DNA from: Myxococcus stipitatus
GTDB taxonomy: Bacteria > Myxococcota > Myxococcia > Myxococcales > Myxococcaceae
Direction of reading: 5' to 3'
Assembly: GCF_021412625.1 (NCBI RefSeq)
Contig: NZ_JAKCFI010000001.1
Coordinates: forward strand, 124,001 to 188,000
Length of the DNA stretch: 64,000 nt
This document shows, piece after piece, positions 18,371 through 28,700 of this stretch. Below the pieces are notes generated by a model. The model searched no databases and was not told the origin of the DNA. It saw nothing but the letters and a program-made list of their open reading frames with translations. A program made the translations under genes and the position numbers. The first letter of the stretch is position 1. Every line of letters begins with the position of its first letter.

Positions 18371-19312
18371 GTGACCATGGTTCTCTCACCTGCCTCGGAC
18401 GTGTTGGGACAGCTCCTCGAACGCACGGGGTTGCGCGGGCAGGTGTACTGCCGCACGGTGGCGCGAGCCCCGTGGGGACTGCGCTTCCCTCCCTCGGGCA
18501 CGGCCACCCTGCACCTGGTCCTCGCCGGCACCTGCCATCTGTGGCGAGGGCGGGAGGTCCTCGCGTTGGGGCCGGGAGACATCGTGCTCCTGCCACGGGG
18601 CGAGGGCCATGCGGTGGCGGACTCCCTGCGCAGCCCGAAGGTGGAGCTCGAGGCGTGGCTCGCCTCGCGCGGAGAGGGGCGTGCGTCGTACGCCCTGGGT
18701 GGGGATGGCGTGGAGTCGCGCCTCCTGTGTGGCTCCTTCGGCTTCGACGAGCCCGGGGCACACCCCGCGCTGCGACTGCTTCCCGGGCATGTCCACCTGC
18801 GCGGGGCGTCGGAGGAGGCGCGGGCGCTGTGGCCCACGGTGTCCCTGTTGGAGCGCGAGTACGAGCGCGCGGAGCGAGGCGCGTCGCTGGTCGTGTCCCG
18901 GTTGCTCGACATCCTCCTGGTGCAGGTGTTGCGCGCGTGGGCGGACGCGCAGCCTCCAGGCGGGGCGGGGTGGTTGGGGGCGCTCGGGGACAGGACTCTC
19001 GCGACGGCCTTGGGATGGTTGCACGCGGAACCGGGCCGGGACTGGAGCGTGAACGAGCTGGCGCGACGCTGCGGGACTTCCAGGGCCACGCTCGCGCGGC
19101 GCTTCACCGTCGAGGTCGGCGCGACGCCTCATGAGTACCTCACGCAGCTGCGCATGCGGGAGGCCGCTCGCCACCTGAAGCAGGGGGAGGAGGGGCTCGC
19201 CGCCATCGCCGACCGCGTCGGCTACACGTCCGAGTTCGCCTTCAACCGCGCCTTCCGCCGCGTCATGGGGATGCCGCCCGGCGAGTACCGTCGGAAGGCT
19301 CGCGACGCCTGA
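18371..19312 (+). CDS. AraC-family transcriptional regulator
   Basis: A 313-residue regulator with an N-terminal cupin domain (AraC_binding/Cupin_6 type: LHLVLAGTCHLWRG, LGPGDIVLLPRGEGH) that probably binds a small ligand. The C-terminal pair of helix-turn-helix motifs (about 215-310) contains ELARRCGTSRATLARRF and IADRVGYTSEFAFNRAFRRVMGMPPGEYR. The start is GTG 18371 or ATG 18377. It is divergent from the DUF4267 gene, its most likely target. Confidence 0.92.
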   Translation: MTMVLSPASDVLGQLLERTGLRGQVYCRTVARAPWGLRFPPSGTATLHLVLAGTCHLWRGREVLALGPGDIVLLPRGEGHAVADSLRSPKVELEAWLASRGEGRASYALGGDGVESRLLCGSFGFDEPGAHPALRLLPGHVHLRGASEEARALWPTVSLLEREYERAERGASLVVSRLLDILLVQVLRAWADAQPPGGAGWLGALGDRTLATALGWLHAEPGRDWSVNELARRCGTSRATLARRFTVEVGATPHEYLTQLRMREAARHLKQGEEGLAAIADRVGYTSEFAFNRAFRRVMGMPPGEYRRKARDA

Positions 19313-19563
19313 CATGGAGCAGGCCAGGGCCCGGTCTCGCCCCGCGGCCGGGACGCGGTTTCGCGTCCTCGGATGGCGCGAGTCCTCGCGAGCCGGGCGT
19401 GCCCGAGATGGGCGCGGCCGGGAGTGGACTCTCTCGGGTCGAGCGGGGCGCGGCGCGGGTGGGAACGACATGCGGGCCTGCTACAGTCGATGCGTTCCCT
19501 CCTTCACGGGGCCTCGTCGCGAGCACCTTCGCCTGCGCGCGCGCTCCAGGAGCACCCTGCCTC

Positions 19564-20922
19564 ATGACCGACCGACTCATGGCCCTGGCCCACAATCCGC
19601 TCACCCGAGGGCTCGTGCGGGCGCTCGGCCTGCCACAGCCGACGCCGCTGGCGCGTGCTCGCGGTGGGTGGAGCGCGAGGCCCTTCGTGGACCAGGTCAT
19701 GGCGGTGGGCGGGGTGACGGAGGGCTTCGCCCTGCGGCACGCGCGCGAGGCGCTGGCGGAAGGCGGCGCGACGGTCCTCGCGTCGCAGGCGGAGCTCGGG
19801 GGGCGCGACGTGCACGGCGTCGTCTTCGACGCCACGGGTCTGGGCGGCCCGGGCGCGCTGCGTGCCCTCCATGACTTCTTCCACCCCCTGGTGCCACGGC
19901 TCGCCCGCAACGCCCGCGTGACGGTGCTCGCGTCCCTGCCCGAGGAGGCGGAGAGCCCGGCGGCGGCGGCCGCGTCGCGCGGAGTGGAGGGCTTCGTCCG
20001 GAGTCTGGCCAAGGAGGTGGGGCGCCGGGGCGTCACGGCCAACCTCGTCTATGTGGCGCGCGGCGCGGAGACGCGGCTGGCGGGCCCGGTGCGCTTCTTC
20101 TGCGGCGTGGAGTCCACCTACGTGTCGGGACAGGCGGTCCGGCTCTCGACGGGTGTTCGCGCGCCCGCGACGCCGCCGCTTCACCAGGCGCTGGCCGGGA
20201 AGGTGGCGCTGGTGACTGGCGCCGCGCGCGGTATCGGCGCGGCCACGGCGGAGCGGCTCGCGCAGGAGGGGGCGCGCGTGGTGTGTCTGGACGTGGCCGC
20301 CCTCGAGGACGCGGTGAAGGCCACGGCGGCCCGCGTCGGTGGCGAGGCGCTGGTGCTGGATGTCACGGCCCCGGAGGCCCCCGCGCGGCTCGTCGCCGCG
20401 CTGAAGGAGCGCCATGGCGGCGTGGACATCGTCGTGCACAACGCGGGCATCACCCGCGACCGCACGCTCGCGAAGATGACGCCCGAGCAGTGGGACGCGG
20501 TGCTCGCCGTCAACCTCGCGGCCATCGTCGCGGCGGACGACGCCTTGCTGGCCTCCGGTGCCCTGCGGGACGAGGGGCGGCTGGTGTACCTGTCCTCCAT
20601 CAGCGGCGTGGCGGGCAACTTCGGTCAGACGAACTACGCCACCAGCAAGGCGGCGCTCATCGGCTACGTGGCGGCGCTCGCGCCCGGGCTCTCCTCCCGT
20701 GGCATCAGCGCCAACGCCGTGGCCCCGGGCTTCATCGAGACCGCCATGGTGGACAAGATGCCCCTCATGACGCGCGAGGTGGGGCGCCGGCTCAACGCGT
20801 TGTCCCAGGGCGGCCAGCCACGGGACGTGGCGGAGCTCGTCACCTTCCTGGCGAGCCCTGGGGCCTACGGGGTGACGGGAAACACGATTCGCGTCTGCGG
20901 CCAGGGGCTCATCGGCGCTTGA
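19564..20922 (+). CDS. Long-form 3-oxoacyl-ACP reductase (FabG4-like SDR)
   Basis: A 452-residue NAD(P)H-dependent oxidoreductase of the high-molecular-weight FabG class. The N-terminal 200 residues are a degenerate Rossmann domain; the C-terminal domain is a complete SDR: TGAARGIG cofactor loop (about residue 219), NAG (HNAGITRD), catalytic Ser in SSISGVAGN and YATSK (Tyr/Lys). Relatives reduce 3-oxoacyl-CoA/ACP in fatty-acid metabolism. No acyl-CoA or ACP genes are adjacent, so the pathway is open. The ATG at 19564 fits the family N-terminus MTDRLM. Confidence 0.9.
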   Translation: MTDRLMALAHNPLTRGLVRALGLPQPTPLARARGGWSARPFVDQVMAVGGVTEGFALRHAREALAEGGATVLASQAELGGRDVHGVVFDATGLGGPGALRALHDFFHPLVPRLARNARVTVLASLPEEAESPAAAAASRGVEGFVRSLAKEVGRRGVTANLVYVARGAETRLAGPVRFFCGVESTYVSGQAVRLSTGVRAPATPPLHQALAGKVALVTGAARGIGAATAERLAQEGARVVCLDVAALEDAVKATAARVGGEALVLDVTAPEAPARLVAALKERHGGVDIVVHNAGITRDRTLAKMTPEQWDAVLAVNLAAIVAADDALLASGALRDEGRLVYLSSISGVAGNFGQTNYATSKAALIGYVAALAPGLSSRGISANAVAPGFIETAMVDKMPLMTREVGRRLNALSQGGQPRDVAELVTFLASPGAYGVTGNTIRVCGQGLIGA

Positions 20923-20944
20923 GCGAAGGAGGCGCGCGGCGGCT

Positions 20945-21640
20945 TCAGCGCACGGCCTTCCAGAAGAAGAGGGCGGTGGCGCGCTTGTTCTGTCGGGCGC
21001 CCTGCCCGAAGTAGGCGGTGGCGGAGTGGACCAGGTCGGCGCGGTAGACGATGAGCCGGTTGAACACGTTCTCCACCTCGACGTCCTGCACCCATGCGTT
21101 CGCGGGCAGCTTCGTCACGCCGAACGCCTGGGTGAGGTTGACGCAGCCGGGAGGGCAGGTGTTGCCGCCCAGGCCGCCTCCGGGGAGGCGCAGGCGGAAG
21201 AAGGACGTGCCCACGTGCCGCGACGGGGGCTTCGGGTGGAGGTAGATGACGCCCGCGAAGTCACACAGCGCCAGCGAGTCCACGTGGGGCTTCGCCGTGG
21301 ACTCCTGCTCGCCCACCACCTGCACGTGGTTGTGGGACAGCGCGCCCTGCGCCGGGGCTTCCTGCTTGAGGGCACGGACCCCGGCCTGCTGGCAGAGCCA
21401 CGCTTCCACCGGGGCCAGCTCCCGTGGCGTGAGCGCCTGGGGCGCGCGGATGCCGGGCCAGATCTCCGGACGCCACGGCGCGCCCTGGGTCCAATCCTCG
21501 CGGGCGAGGTTGCGCTCGTAGACCTCCAGCGCATTGGGCAGGACCTCGTCCTTGATCCAGAAGTCCCGCCCCAGCTTCGGCTTCCGGTACGGAAGCACGT
21601 CGCGAATGGCCGACGCGGGCCGCCGGTGTTCCATCGGCAT
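20945..21640 (-). CDS. 2OG-Fe(II) oxygenase-like protein (DUF6445-type)
   Basis: A 231-residue protein that looks like a non-haem iron, 2-oxoglutarate-dependent hydroxylase. Candidate metal ligands are the HVD in STAKPHVDS and the His in DLVHSATAYFG, with a candidate 2OG-binding Arg in NKRATALFFW. The N-terminal part (FWIKDEVLPNALEVYE ... PGIRAPQALT) is reminiscent of DUF6445 proteins. The substrate is unknown. Start choice among GTG 21652, ATG 21640 and ATG 21634 is uncertain. Convergent with the FabG-like gene, 22 bases apart. Confidence 0.65.
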   Translation of the reverse strand: MPMEHRRPASAIRDVLPYRKPKLGRDFWIKDEVLPNALEVYERNLAREDWTQGAPWRPEIWPGIRAPQALTPRELAPVEAWLCQQAGVRALKQEAPAQGALSHNHVQVVGEQESTAKPHVDSLALCDFAGVIYLHPKPPSRHVGTSFFRLRLPGGGLGGNTCPPGCVNLTQAFGVTKLPANAWVQDVEVENVFNRLIVYRADLVHSATAYFGQGARQNKRATALFFWKAVR

Positions 21641-21942
21641 GACCAAGACCACCTTTCACCCGGACGCCGCGGGAATGGACCCGGCGCGCGTCGAGGCGCG
21701 GAGGCGCGGGTCCACCGTGGCGTGAGCCGTGACGGTTTGGACAATGCCGCGATGCTCGCCACCGTGAAGGTGGTGAAACACATTGAAACGCGCGGAGGGG
21801 CGCGCCGTGCGGTGCCCCCCGTACACCGTGTCGTGGCGTGGGGCGTTTTGCCCCAACGGAGCCTCTCGCCTCTCCGAGCCCCGACGCCGCGTCCAACTCG
21901 CGCACGGGCCCGGCGGCGACGCTCCGAGGAGGAGGGCGGTTC

Positions 21943-22692
21943 TCAGTTCCGACCGTAGATGCGGCGCCGCTGAAAGCGGAAGAACCCTGCTTCCTCCTCG
22001 CGCGCGATGGTCGGTGCCTCGTGTTTGAAGTACTGCTCGCGCAAGGAGCGCAGCTGGGCGTCGAGGGCTTCACCCTGCCCGAGCCGGGAGACCAGCTCCG
22101 CTCGCGCCTTCATGTACGCATGCCCGTTCTCCCAGCGCGCGTCCCGGTACACATCGTCCGCCGCCCCACGGGCAATCATCTCCTCGGAGTAGCCCATGCG
22201 CCGCCGGATGTCCGCGAGGGCGGCGCGTCGTTCCTCGACTGGCATCGCGGCGAGGTGGGCCTGCACCGGCTCGAGCCGCAGGAACAGCTCCGTCGCCTGC
22301 CCCCGCACCAGGTGGGCCTCCGGCTTCCTGGGGTCCACGCCCGCGAGGGTGGACAGCCGGTCGAGGAACACGCCCTGCTGCGCCTCGAGTGAGAGCGTCG
22401 GGTCCACGTCGAGGAACTCCCGCCGTTTCGTCTCCTCCTCGTGCTCGTGGGCGAGCGCCCCCTGCATCCAGCGAGCGGCCACCTCCTTGGCCGCGTCCTT
22501 CTCCGGCCGTCCTGGGCCAGGGGCCGCTCCGCGGAGCTGCCGAGGCGTTTCCCCGGGAGCCGCCGGAGCGGGCTGCGACGCACCGGCCCGCGCGACTGGC
22601 GCGACCCCGCCTCGGAAGAGGGAGATCGCGCCAGCCACCAGGAGGGCGCCGGACGCGAGGAGGACGATGATTCTCCCGCGCCGACGACGCAT
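21943..22692 (-). CDS. Membrane-anchored protein resembling lipase foldases
   Basis: A 249-residue protein with Arg-rich cytoplasmic start, one transmembrane helix (IIVLLASGALLVAGAISLF), an Ala/Pro-rich spacer and a long, highly charged, probably all-helical periplasmic part (RAALADIRRRMGYSEEMIARGA ... LREQYFKHEAPTIAREEEAGFFRF). This layout and the repeated helical style resemble steric lipase chaperones (LipB/Lif), but similarity is by eye only. The start overlaps the stop of the SGNH hydrolase gene (TGATG), so the two are translationally coupled, which supports a hydrolase/helper pair. Confidence 0.6.
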   Translation of the reverse strand: MRRRRGRIIVLLASGALLVAGAISLFRGGVAPVARAGASQPAPAAPGETPRQLRGAAPGPGRPEKDAAKEVAARWMQGALAHEHEEETKRREFLDVDPTLSLEAQQGVFLDRLSTLAGVDPRKPEAHLVRGQATELFLRLEPVQAHLAAMPVEERRAALADIRRRMGYSEEMIARGAADDVYRDARWENGHAYMKARAELVSRLGQGEALDAQLRSLREQYFKHEAPTIAREEEAGFFRFQRRRIYGRN

Positions 22693-23456
22693 CAGAGCCG
22701 CGGCTCCAGCTTGGACCAGATGAGCCCGGCGATCTTGTTCGAACCCGACGTCGTCGGGTGAACGCCGTCGGCCTTGATGTCGGCGTTGGTGATGGCCGAC
22801 CGGGGATCGACGAACGCGCAGTCGACGGCGGCGTTCGAGCACGCCGAGGACAGGACCTGATCTCCATAGTCGACGGCCTCGGTGAGGTCACCGGCACCGA
22901 GGAGCCCGGCCTTCGTGCGGTAGTAGCCGAGGTAGACGACGTCGGTGACGCCGCTGGCCGACATGTCATTCAGCAGGTCCACCACCTCGACGTAGATGTC
23001 GTCGATGTACTCGCGGCAGCTCTGCGAGAGGCGGCCGAACTCATACCACTGCGTCTTGCAGTCATACGGGTCGGCGAGCGCGATGGTGGGGATGAGGATG
23101 TCGTTTCCTCCGCCATCCATCACCACGATGTGGCTGTTCGGATTGGCGGTCTCCGCGAGCTCGAACTGCCCGCGGATGGAGGGAGTGATGACCCCGCCCT
23201 CCAGCTCCGCGCCGGAGGTCGTGTAGTTGCGGAACGTCCCGCCCGCCTTGGCGTGGATCGCCGTCTGGATCTCCCCGGAGAGCGCGAAGATGGAGTCGCC
23301 CAGGAACACGACGCTGTCGTTGTCCGCGTCGGTGATCCACGGGGCGCTCATGAGCTGACCGAGGCCACAGCCGACGAGAAGCATGGGGGTCGCAGCGACG
23401 ATGGCGAGCGCCCACCGGGGCGGACGCGCGCGGCCAGAGACTTGGAACGGCTTCAT
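22692..23456 (-). CDS. SGNH/GDSL-type hydrolase lipoprotein
   Basis: A 254-residue exported esterase/lipase-like protein. It has a signal with a lipobox-like VGC (Cys about residue 31) and SGNH blocks: FLGDSIF (catalytic Ser), DGGGNDIL (Gly/Asn) and DGVHPT (Asp/His). The substrate could be lipid, acylated glycan or another ester. The ATG at 23456 has GGAGG upstream; the frame continues to 23582 without support. Coupled to the downstream foldase-like gene. Confidence 0.85.
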   Translation of the reverse strand: MKPFQVSGRARPPRWALAIVAATPMLLVGCGLGQLMSAPWITDADNDSVVFLGDSIFALSGEIQTAIHAKAGGTFRNYTTSGAELEGGVITPSIRGQFELAETANPNSHIVVMDGGGNDILIPTIALADPYDCKTQWYEFGRLSQSCREYIDDIYVEVVDLLNDMSASGVTDVVYLGYYRTKAGLLGAGDLTEAVDYGDQVLSSACSNAAVDCAFVDPRSAITNADIKADGVHPTTSGSNKIAGLIWSKLEPRL

Positions 23457-24214
23457 ACGGTTCCTCCCGCCAGCAGGCTTCCTCCCGCCGGCGTGCATGG
23501 GCGAGGCGTCCCGAGGAGGCGACGCCCCCCGTGGTGATTGCTCCGTCATCCGGACATTCCGGATGACGTCCAATTCGCCCACAGGATTGACTTGAAAGTC
23601 AAAGTCAAAATCGGAGAGAGCCGAAATACGACAATCGACCCGGAAGGGCTCGATTTACGGGTGCTCGCTCGGGCTCAGCGAGTTCCGCGGGGCTGCCTTC
23701 GGGCGAGTCCGCGTTCCCCCAGCCGATCAGGTCCCAGACTGTCTCCGTGTTCGAGACCCGCCGCACATGGCCTCCATTCGAGGCCGCGCGGAGAAGGCCA
23801 GCCGCGTCGACTCAGGGCCAGGGGGCGGGGAGTCCTTCGGGTCGCTTCCACAGCCCTGGGAGAGGCAGAGGCACAGCACGCTCAGGCCGAGCAAGCGGTG
23901 AACGAGGACGGATTCATGGGCATGTGTCACTCCGGACGTGGAGTCCTCCCTCGGGGATAGTATATGTATTCAAGTTGCAATATAATCTCAGTATACTAAA
24001 GTAATTAAGATGCAGATTCGTGAGAGAAGATACGGAGGGGAATGAGACTTCTCTCGGGAGCGCTCGTGACATGCCTCGAGGAGGGCTGGTGTCGTGGCCC
24101 GAGCGGCGCGCGAGCGAAGGGGCGGCTCATGGGAGGGGTTGGAGGCACCCATCCCTCCGTCCATCCGCCGCCGGTCCGGAAGACTTCATTTCTGGATGGG
24201 CATAGATTCCTGGC
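23457..24214. other. Long intergenic region with an AT-rich patch
   Basis: 758 bases between two divergently transcribed genes. It holds a possible lipoprotein fragment on the minus strand (23,727-23,930) and a very AT-rich patch near 23,957-24,012 that stands out from the GC-rich background and could carry promoters for either side. A TCAAAGTCAAA direct-repeat-like stretch lies near 23,594-23,610. No other gene is convincing. Confidence 0.5.
23727..23930 (-). pseudogene. Possible truncated lipoprotein
   Basis: Sixty-seven residues starting with a convincing lipoprotein signal (LLGLSVLCLCLSQGCGSDP) and a Pro-rich spacer, then only about 35 further residues. GGAG lies seven bases before the ATG, and the AT-rich patch upstream could be its promoter. 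It may be a real very short lipoprotein or the remnant of a larger gene cut off on its 3' side. No homology was recognised. Confidence 0.35.
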
Positions 24215-25702
24215 ATGACCGAGCTGGAACAGCAGGTGGCCCTCGAGCGGGACCTGTACCTCCACTTGCTTCAAGTCCAGGGCGCGACGTCTCTGGTTGA
24301 GCCCATGCGTGGTGTCCTCGCGCGGTTGGTGGAGTTGACCCGCGCCGAGCGGGCCTACCTGGAGCTGTATGACGATGCGACCGCGGGAGACCGTCGCTGG
24401 TCCCTGTCACATGGCTGTTCGTCGAGCGAGGAGGAGCACATCCGCGCGGTGACGTCGCGCGGCATCGTGGCCGCGGCGATCGCCTCCGGACAGACGGTCC
24501 ACACGCCCTTCGCCCTGTTGGACACGCGCTTCTCCAGCGCTCGGAGCGTCCAGGAGCAGCGCCTGGAGGCCGTCCTCTGCGCTCCCCTGAGCGGGAGCAG
24601 CCCGGGTGTCCTCTACCTCGAAGGGCAGCGGGGCCGGGGGCCCTTCTCCCCCGAGTCCGTCCAGGTGGCGGAGACGGTGGCGCGCGCCATCGGCACGGCG
24701 GTGCAGCGCGCGGGCCTCCACACCTGGCGGGAGACGGAGGACCCCACCCTGCCTTTCCGGCGGAAGCTCCGGGTGGATGGCATCGCGGGCCGCAGCCGCG
24801 CCCTGGCCCATGTCTTCGAGCAGGTGTCACTGGCCGCGCCGTTGGATGTCTCCCTGCTCATCACCGGAGCCTCGGGGACCGGCAAGACGCAGCTGGCGCA
24901 GGCCATCCACGACAACAGCCGGCGGCGTGGCGCGCCCTTCCTCGAAATCAACTGCGCGGCGATTCCGGAGGGGCTCATCGAGAGCGAGCTCTTCGGCTCG
25001 CTGCCCGGCGCGTTCCCGGGGGCCCGGCGGACGGTGGGCAAGGTGGAGGCGGCGGAAGGGGGCACCCTGTTCCTGGATGAGATCGCCGAGATTCCCTTGG
25101 CCGCCCAGGGCAAGCTGCTGCAGCTGCTCCAGTCGAAGCAATACTACGCGCTGGCGAGCTCGCGTCTGGCCAAGGCGAACGTGCGCGTCATCGCGGCGAC
25201 CAACGCGGACCTGGAGCAGCTGGTGACGGAGCGGCGGTTTCGCGAGGACCTCTTCTACCGGCTGAATGTCTTCACGTTGCACATGCCGAGCCTGGCCGAG
25301 CGGCGCGAGGACCTGGGGTGTCTGCTGGAGCAACTGCTCGCGCGGCTGGCGGACGAGCATGGCCTGCCGGGGCTTCGGGCCTCGCCTGGCTTCTACGCCG
25401 CCTGCGAGGCCATGGAGTGGCCCGGGAACGTGAGACAGCTGCGCAACCGCCTCGAGGGGGCGCTCATCCGCGCGAGCGCGGAAGGGGCGTCCTTCGTCGA
25501 GCCCCGTCACCTGATGGACCGCGCGCAACCTCCACAGGAGGGCCCCCTGTCGTTCCACGAGGCCACCCGGCAGTTCCAGCGGGACCTGCTGCGCCGCGAG
25601 CTCGGCTCCGCGTGGCAGGTGAGCGAGGTGGCGCGTCGGCTCGACCTGACCCGCTCGCATGTCTACAACCTCATCAAGGCGCTGGGCTTGAAGCGCGAGT
25701 GA
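24215..25702 (+). CDS. GAF-AAA+ NtrC-type regulator with variant GAFPGA loop
   Basis: A 495-residue bacterial enhancer-binding-protein-like regulator: GAF-like sensor domain (about 20-170), AAA+ domain (about 188-420) and C-terminal Fis-type helix-turn-helix (VSEVARRLDLTRSHVYNLI). Walker A is GASGTGKT, Walker B GGTLFLDEI, and the arginine region FREDLFYRL is intact, so ATP hydrolysis is expected. The sigma54-contacting loop reads GAFPGA at residues 265-270, with Pro in place of the Thr that contacts sigma54, so activation may be sigma54-independent or altered. Convergent with the kinase/STAND gene, six bases apart. Confidence 0.88.
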   Translation: MTELEQQVALERDLYLHLLQVQGATSLVEPMRGVLARLVELTRAERAYLELYDDATAGDRRWSLSHGCSSSEEEHIRAVTSRGIVAAAIASGQTVHTPFALLDTRFSSARSVQEQRLEAVLCAPLSGSSPGVLYLEGQRGRGPFSPESVQVAETVARAIGTAVQRAGLHTWRETEDPTLPFRRKLRVDGIAGRSRALAHVFEQVSLAAPLDVSLLITGASGTGKTQLAQAIHDNSRRRGAPFLEINCAAIPEGLIESELFGSLPGAFPGARRTVGKVEAAEGGTLFLDEIAEIPLAAQGKLLQLLQSKQYYALASSRLAKANVRVIAATNADLEQLVTERRFREDLFYRLNVFTLHMPSLAERREDLGCLLEQLLARLADEHGLPGLRASPGFYAACEAMEWPGNVRQLRNRLEGALIRASAEGASFVEPRHLMDRAQPPQEGPLSFHEATRQFQRDLLRRELGSAWQVSEVARRLDLTRSHVYNLIKALGLKRE

Positions 25703-25708
25703 GCCCCG

Positions 25709-28700
25709 TCAGCCTCGAGGCGAGGCCGTGCGCTCCACGCAGCGCATGCCGATGCCGAACTCGAAGCGGCGAGGCGGCAGGTGGTTGGACCACGCGGCCC
25801 TGTGGTGGCCCTCTTCGGGAGGGACGTCCCAGCGGCCGCCCATGACCCGGCGCAGGTTCTGGAAGTTGCCCTGCGACTCCGTGGTCTCGGTCCACTCGGC
25901 CACGTTGCCCGCCAGGTCCATGATGCCGTAGGGACTCTGGTCCTCCGGGAAGGAGCCCACCGGCGCGACTCCTGGATATGGGTCGTGGCCCATGAGGTTC
26001 GTCGGCGGGAACTTCCGTGAGACCAACCAGACGGTGTTCCGCTTCGGCGCGGGGTTGGTCTGGCGCCCCCGTGCATCCAGCACCAGTCCGCCCCGGAAAC
26101 CCTTTCGCCACTCGTCGGCGGTGGGCAGCGACTTGCCCATGTACCGACAGAAGGCCTCGGCGGAGGCCGCGTCCAGACCCGTCACCGGGCTCGCCATCTC
26201 CAGCGAGCGGGAGAAGATGGGGTGTTGTGGCGGCAGCTCCCGGACGTACGGCGTCCGAGGCAGGACCCGCTCCTCGAAGAGGCGGAACTGCCCGTTGGTG
26301 ACCTCCGTCTGGTCGAGGGAGAAGCCAGCCACCTCGACGAGACGTTCGGGCTCACGCGCCTCGTCGTCTCCGGGGCGCCAGTAGGGGCCGGCGGGGATGG
26401 GAATCATCCCCAAGCGCGAGGCCGCGCAGGTCGGGATGGGGAGCTGGAGCGTCGGGATGGGGACTTGGTCGCGCTCGCGATATCCGGGCAGCCGCTCCAG
26501 GTGGATGACGGAGGGGGCGCAACCGGCGCGGTCGACGAACAGCCAGGCGGAGCGGGAAGGCGCCTCGACTCGCTCCTTCCGGACTCCGTGCGAGGTCGAC
26601 TCGGGGGGCTGGCGCCGCAGGTCCGGCTCCCGGTAGGCCGTCGCCGCGTCGGGGGCCGTGATGCCCTGGGCGGGGACGAGCCGCCAGTCCACGACGTCGG
26701 AGAGCGCGGCCTTCGCCCAGCGTTGGCTCACGGGGTCGAAGTCGTAGGACTCCAGGACGAGGTCGAACCGACCGATGTCCGCGGAGACCAGGCGGATGAG
26801 GGCTTGCTGGCGGATGGCCTCGAGCTGGTTCTCGCGGAAGGCCAGGGCCGCGGCCATGGAGGAGAGGGAGACCATCACCAGGAGACTGACGAAGCCGCCC
26901 AGGAGCAGGTGACGGCGGCGGACCATCTTCCGCGCGCGGCGTTGGCCTGCCTCCAGGAAGGCGCGTGAGCGGGTGGGCAGCGGGATGTTCCAGTTCGCGA
27001 CCCTGTGCATCGCCTGCCGCAGCGGCTCGTCGCTCCACGTCTCCTCGTCCGGTCGCCCGCGCTGGTCCCAGAGTCGCGCGGCCTCCTCGAGCTGTTGTAC
27101 CAGCGTGCGCTCCTCGCGCGTCTCCGCCACCCAATGCGTCAGCGCCGGCCAGGTTGTCGCGAGCGACTCGTGGGCCAGCTCGACCAGCGGCTCGTCCGTC
27201 TGGGGATCCCGCGTCGTCCCCACCAACCGGTTGGACTGGAGCTTCTCCAGCACCCCGGGCGCGGCGCTCGACAACCCCTCCAACAGTTCGGGCAGGGGAC
27301 GCGGGCGGCGCATCCCCTCGACCGTCACCAGTCGGAGCAGCAGCGTCCGGGCGACCCCCACTTCTTCGGCGGGGAGCTGTTGCAGGAACTGCTGGGCATG
27401 CGAGGCCAGGGCGCCCGCCGCGCCGCCGAGGGATTCGTAGACGGAGGCGCGCAGCAGTCGCGACGCCACGTCCCGTCGGTCCCACAGCGCCATGCAGACG
27501 AACTGGAGCAGCGGCAGGCCCATGGGCTGGGCCTGGACTTCATCCACCAGTCGCCCGAGGAGGGACGGGGCGTCGACGGCGTAGCCCACCCGACGCAAGG
27601 GCGCCGTCACCGCCTCCTGGATGGCCGCGGGCGTCAGCTTCGCCAGGACGAAGGCGGCCCCCAGGGTGGGGCGGAGTGGCTCCAGCCTGGAGAAGTGTCC
27701 GAGATAGTCGTCTCGCAGCACCAGGACGATGCGCCAGGGGTCCTCGACCGAGGCCGCCGCCATCAGACACGCGGCGACCTGCGTGGCCTCCGTTGGACTC
27801 GCGAGCGTGAAGACCTCCTCGAACGCGTCCAGCGCGAGGAGCACGTTGCCCCCCGCCGCTTCATGGCGTCGCCGCAACAGGCTCACCACCTCACCGGGAC
27901 GCCTCGCGAGGGACTCGGCGACCGTGCTGGCGGGGGGCGCGTCCTCGAGCCCCGAGACGAGCATCGCCGCGAGGCGCGTCAGGGGACGGGGGCCGGGGCG
28001 GGCGTGCAGCACCGTCCATTGCTCCATCTGTCGGAAGCGGGCGAACACCCCGGCGTGGAGGAAGGAGCTCTTGCCGATGCCCGAGGGGCCAATCAATGGC
28101 ACCAGGGCCTCGTGGCGCAGCCGCTCGACGAAGCCATCGAGCTCCAGCTCCCGCCCGAAGAAGTCCTCCGCGTCCGACTCCGTGAAGGGCCGCAGCCCCC
28201 GGAACGGAGCCCGGTTCCCCTCTCGATGGGGACCGGGGACGAGCGCTTCCGACATGGCTTGCGCGACGATTCGCGCCGAGGGGCGGGCCTCGGGAGTGAT
28301 GGCGAGGCACTCCTCCAGCACGTGTCCGCCCGGCAGCTCCCGGACTCGTGGCGAGAGCGCCAGGGGCATGGGCGAGAACGCGAACTGCGCGAGCTGCACG
28401 TCGTCGAGCGGGCGTCGCCCCTCCAGCAGCTCACAGGCGATGACTCCGAGCGACCAGACGTCCATGGCGGGGGAGGGAAGGGCTCCCTTCCATCGCTCGG
28501 GCGCCATGTAGGCCGGCGTGCCAGACGCGGCGCCGTGCTCTCCTCCCGCGTGGCGCGCCAGTCCGAAGTCCACCACCCGGACCCGGCCATCCCTCGGGAT
28601 GAGGATGTTCTCCGGCTTGAGGTCGGCGTGGACGATGCCGTGCTGGTGCGCCTCGGCGATGGCCTCGGCGATGGCGCGGCAGATGCGCAGCGAATCATTG

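Noticed and set aside
19564..20922. Interpretation as part of a polyketide or fatty-acid biosynthetic cluster
   Set aside because: No ketosynthase, ACP or acyltransferase genes are nearby; the gene stands alone.
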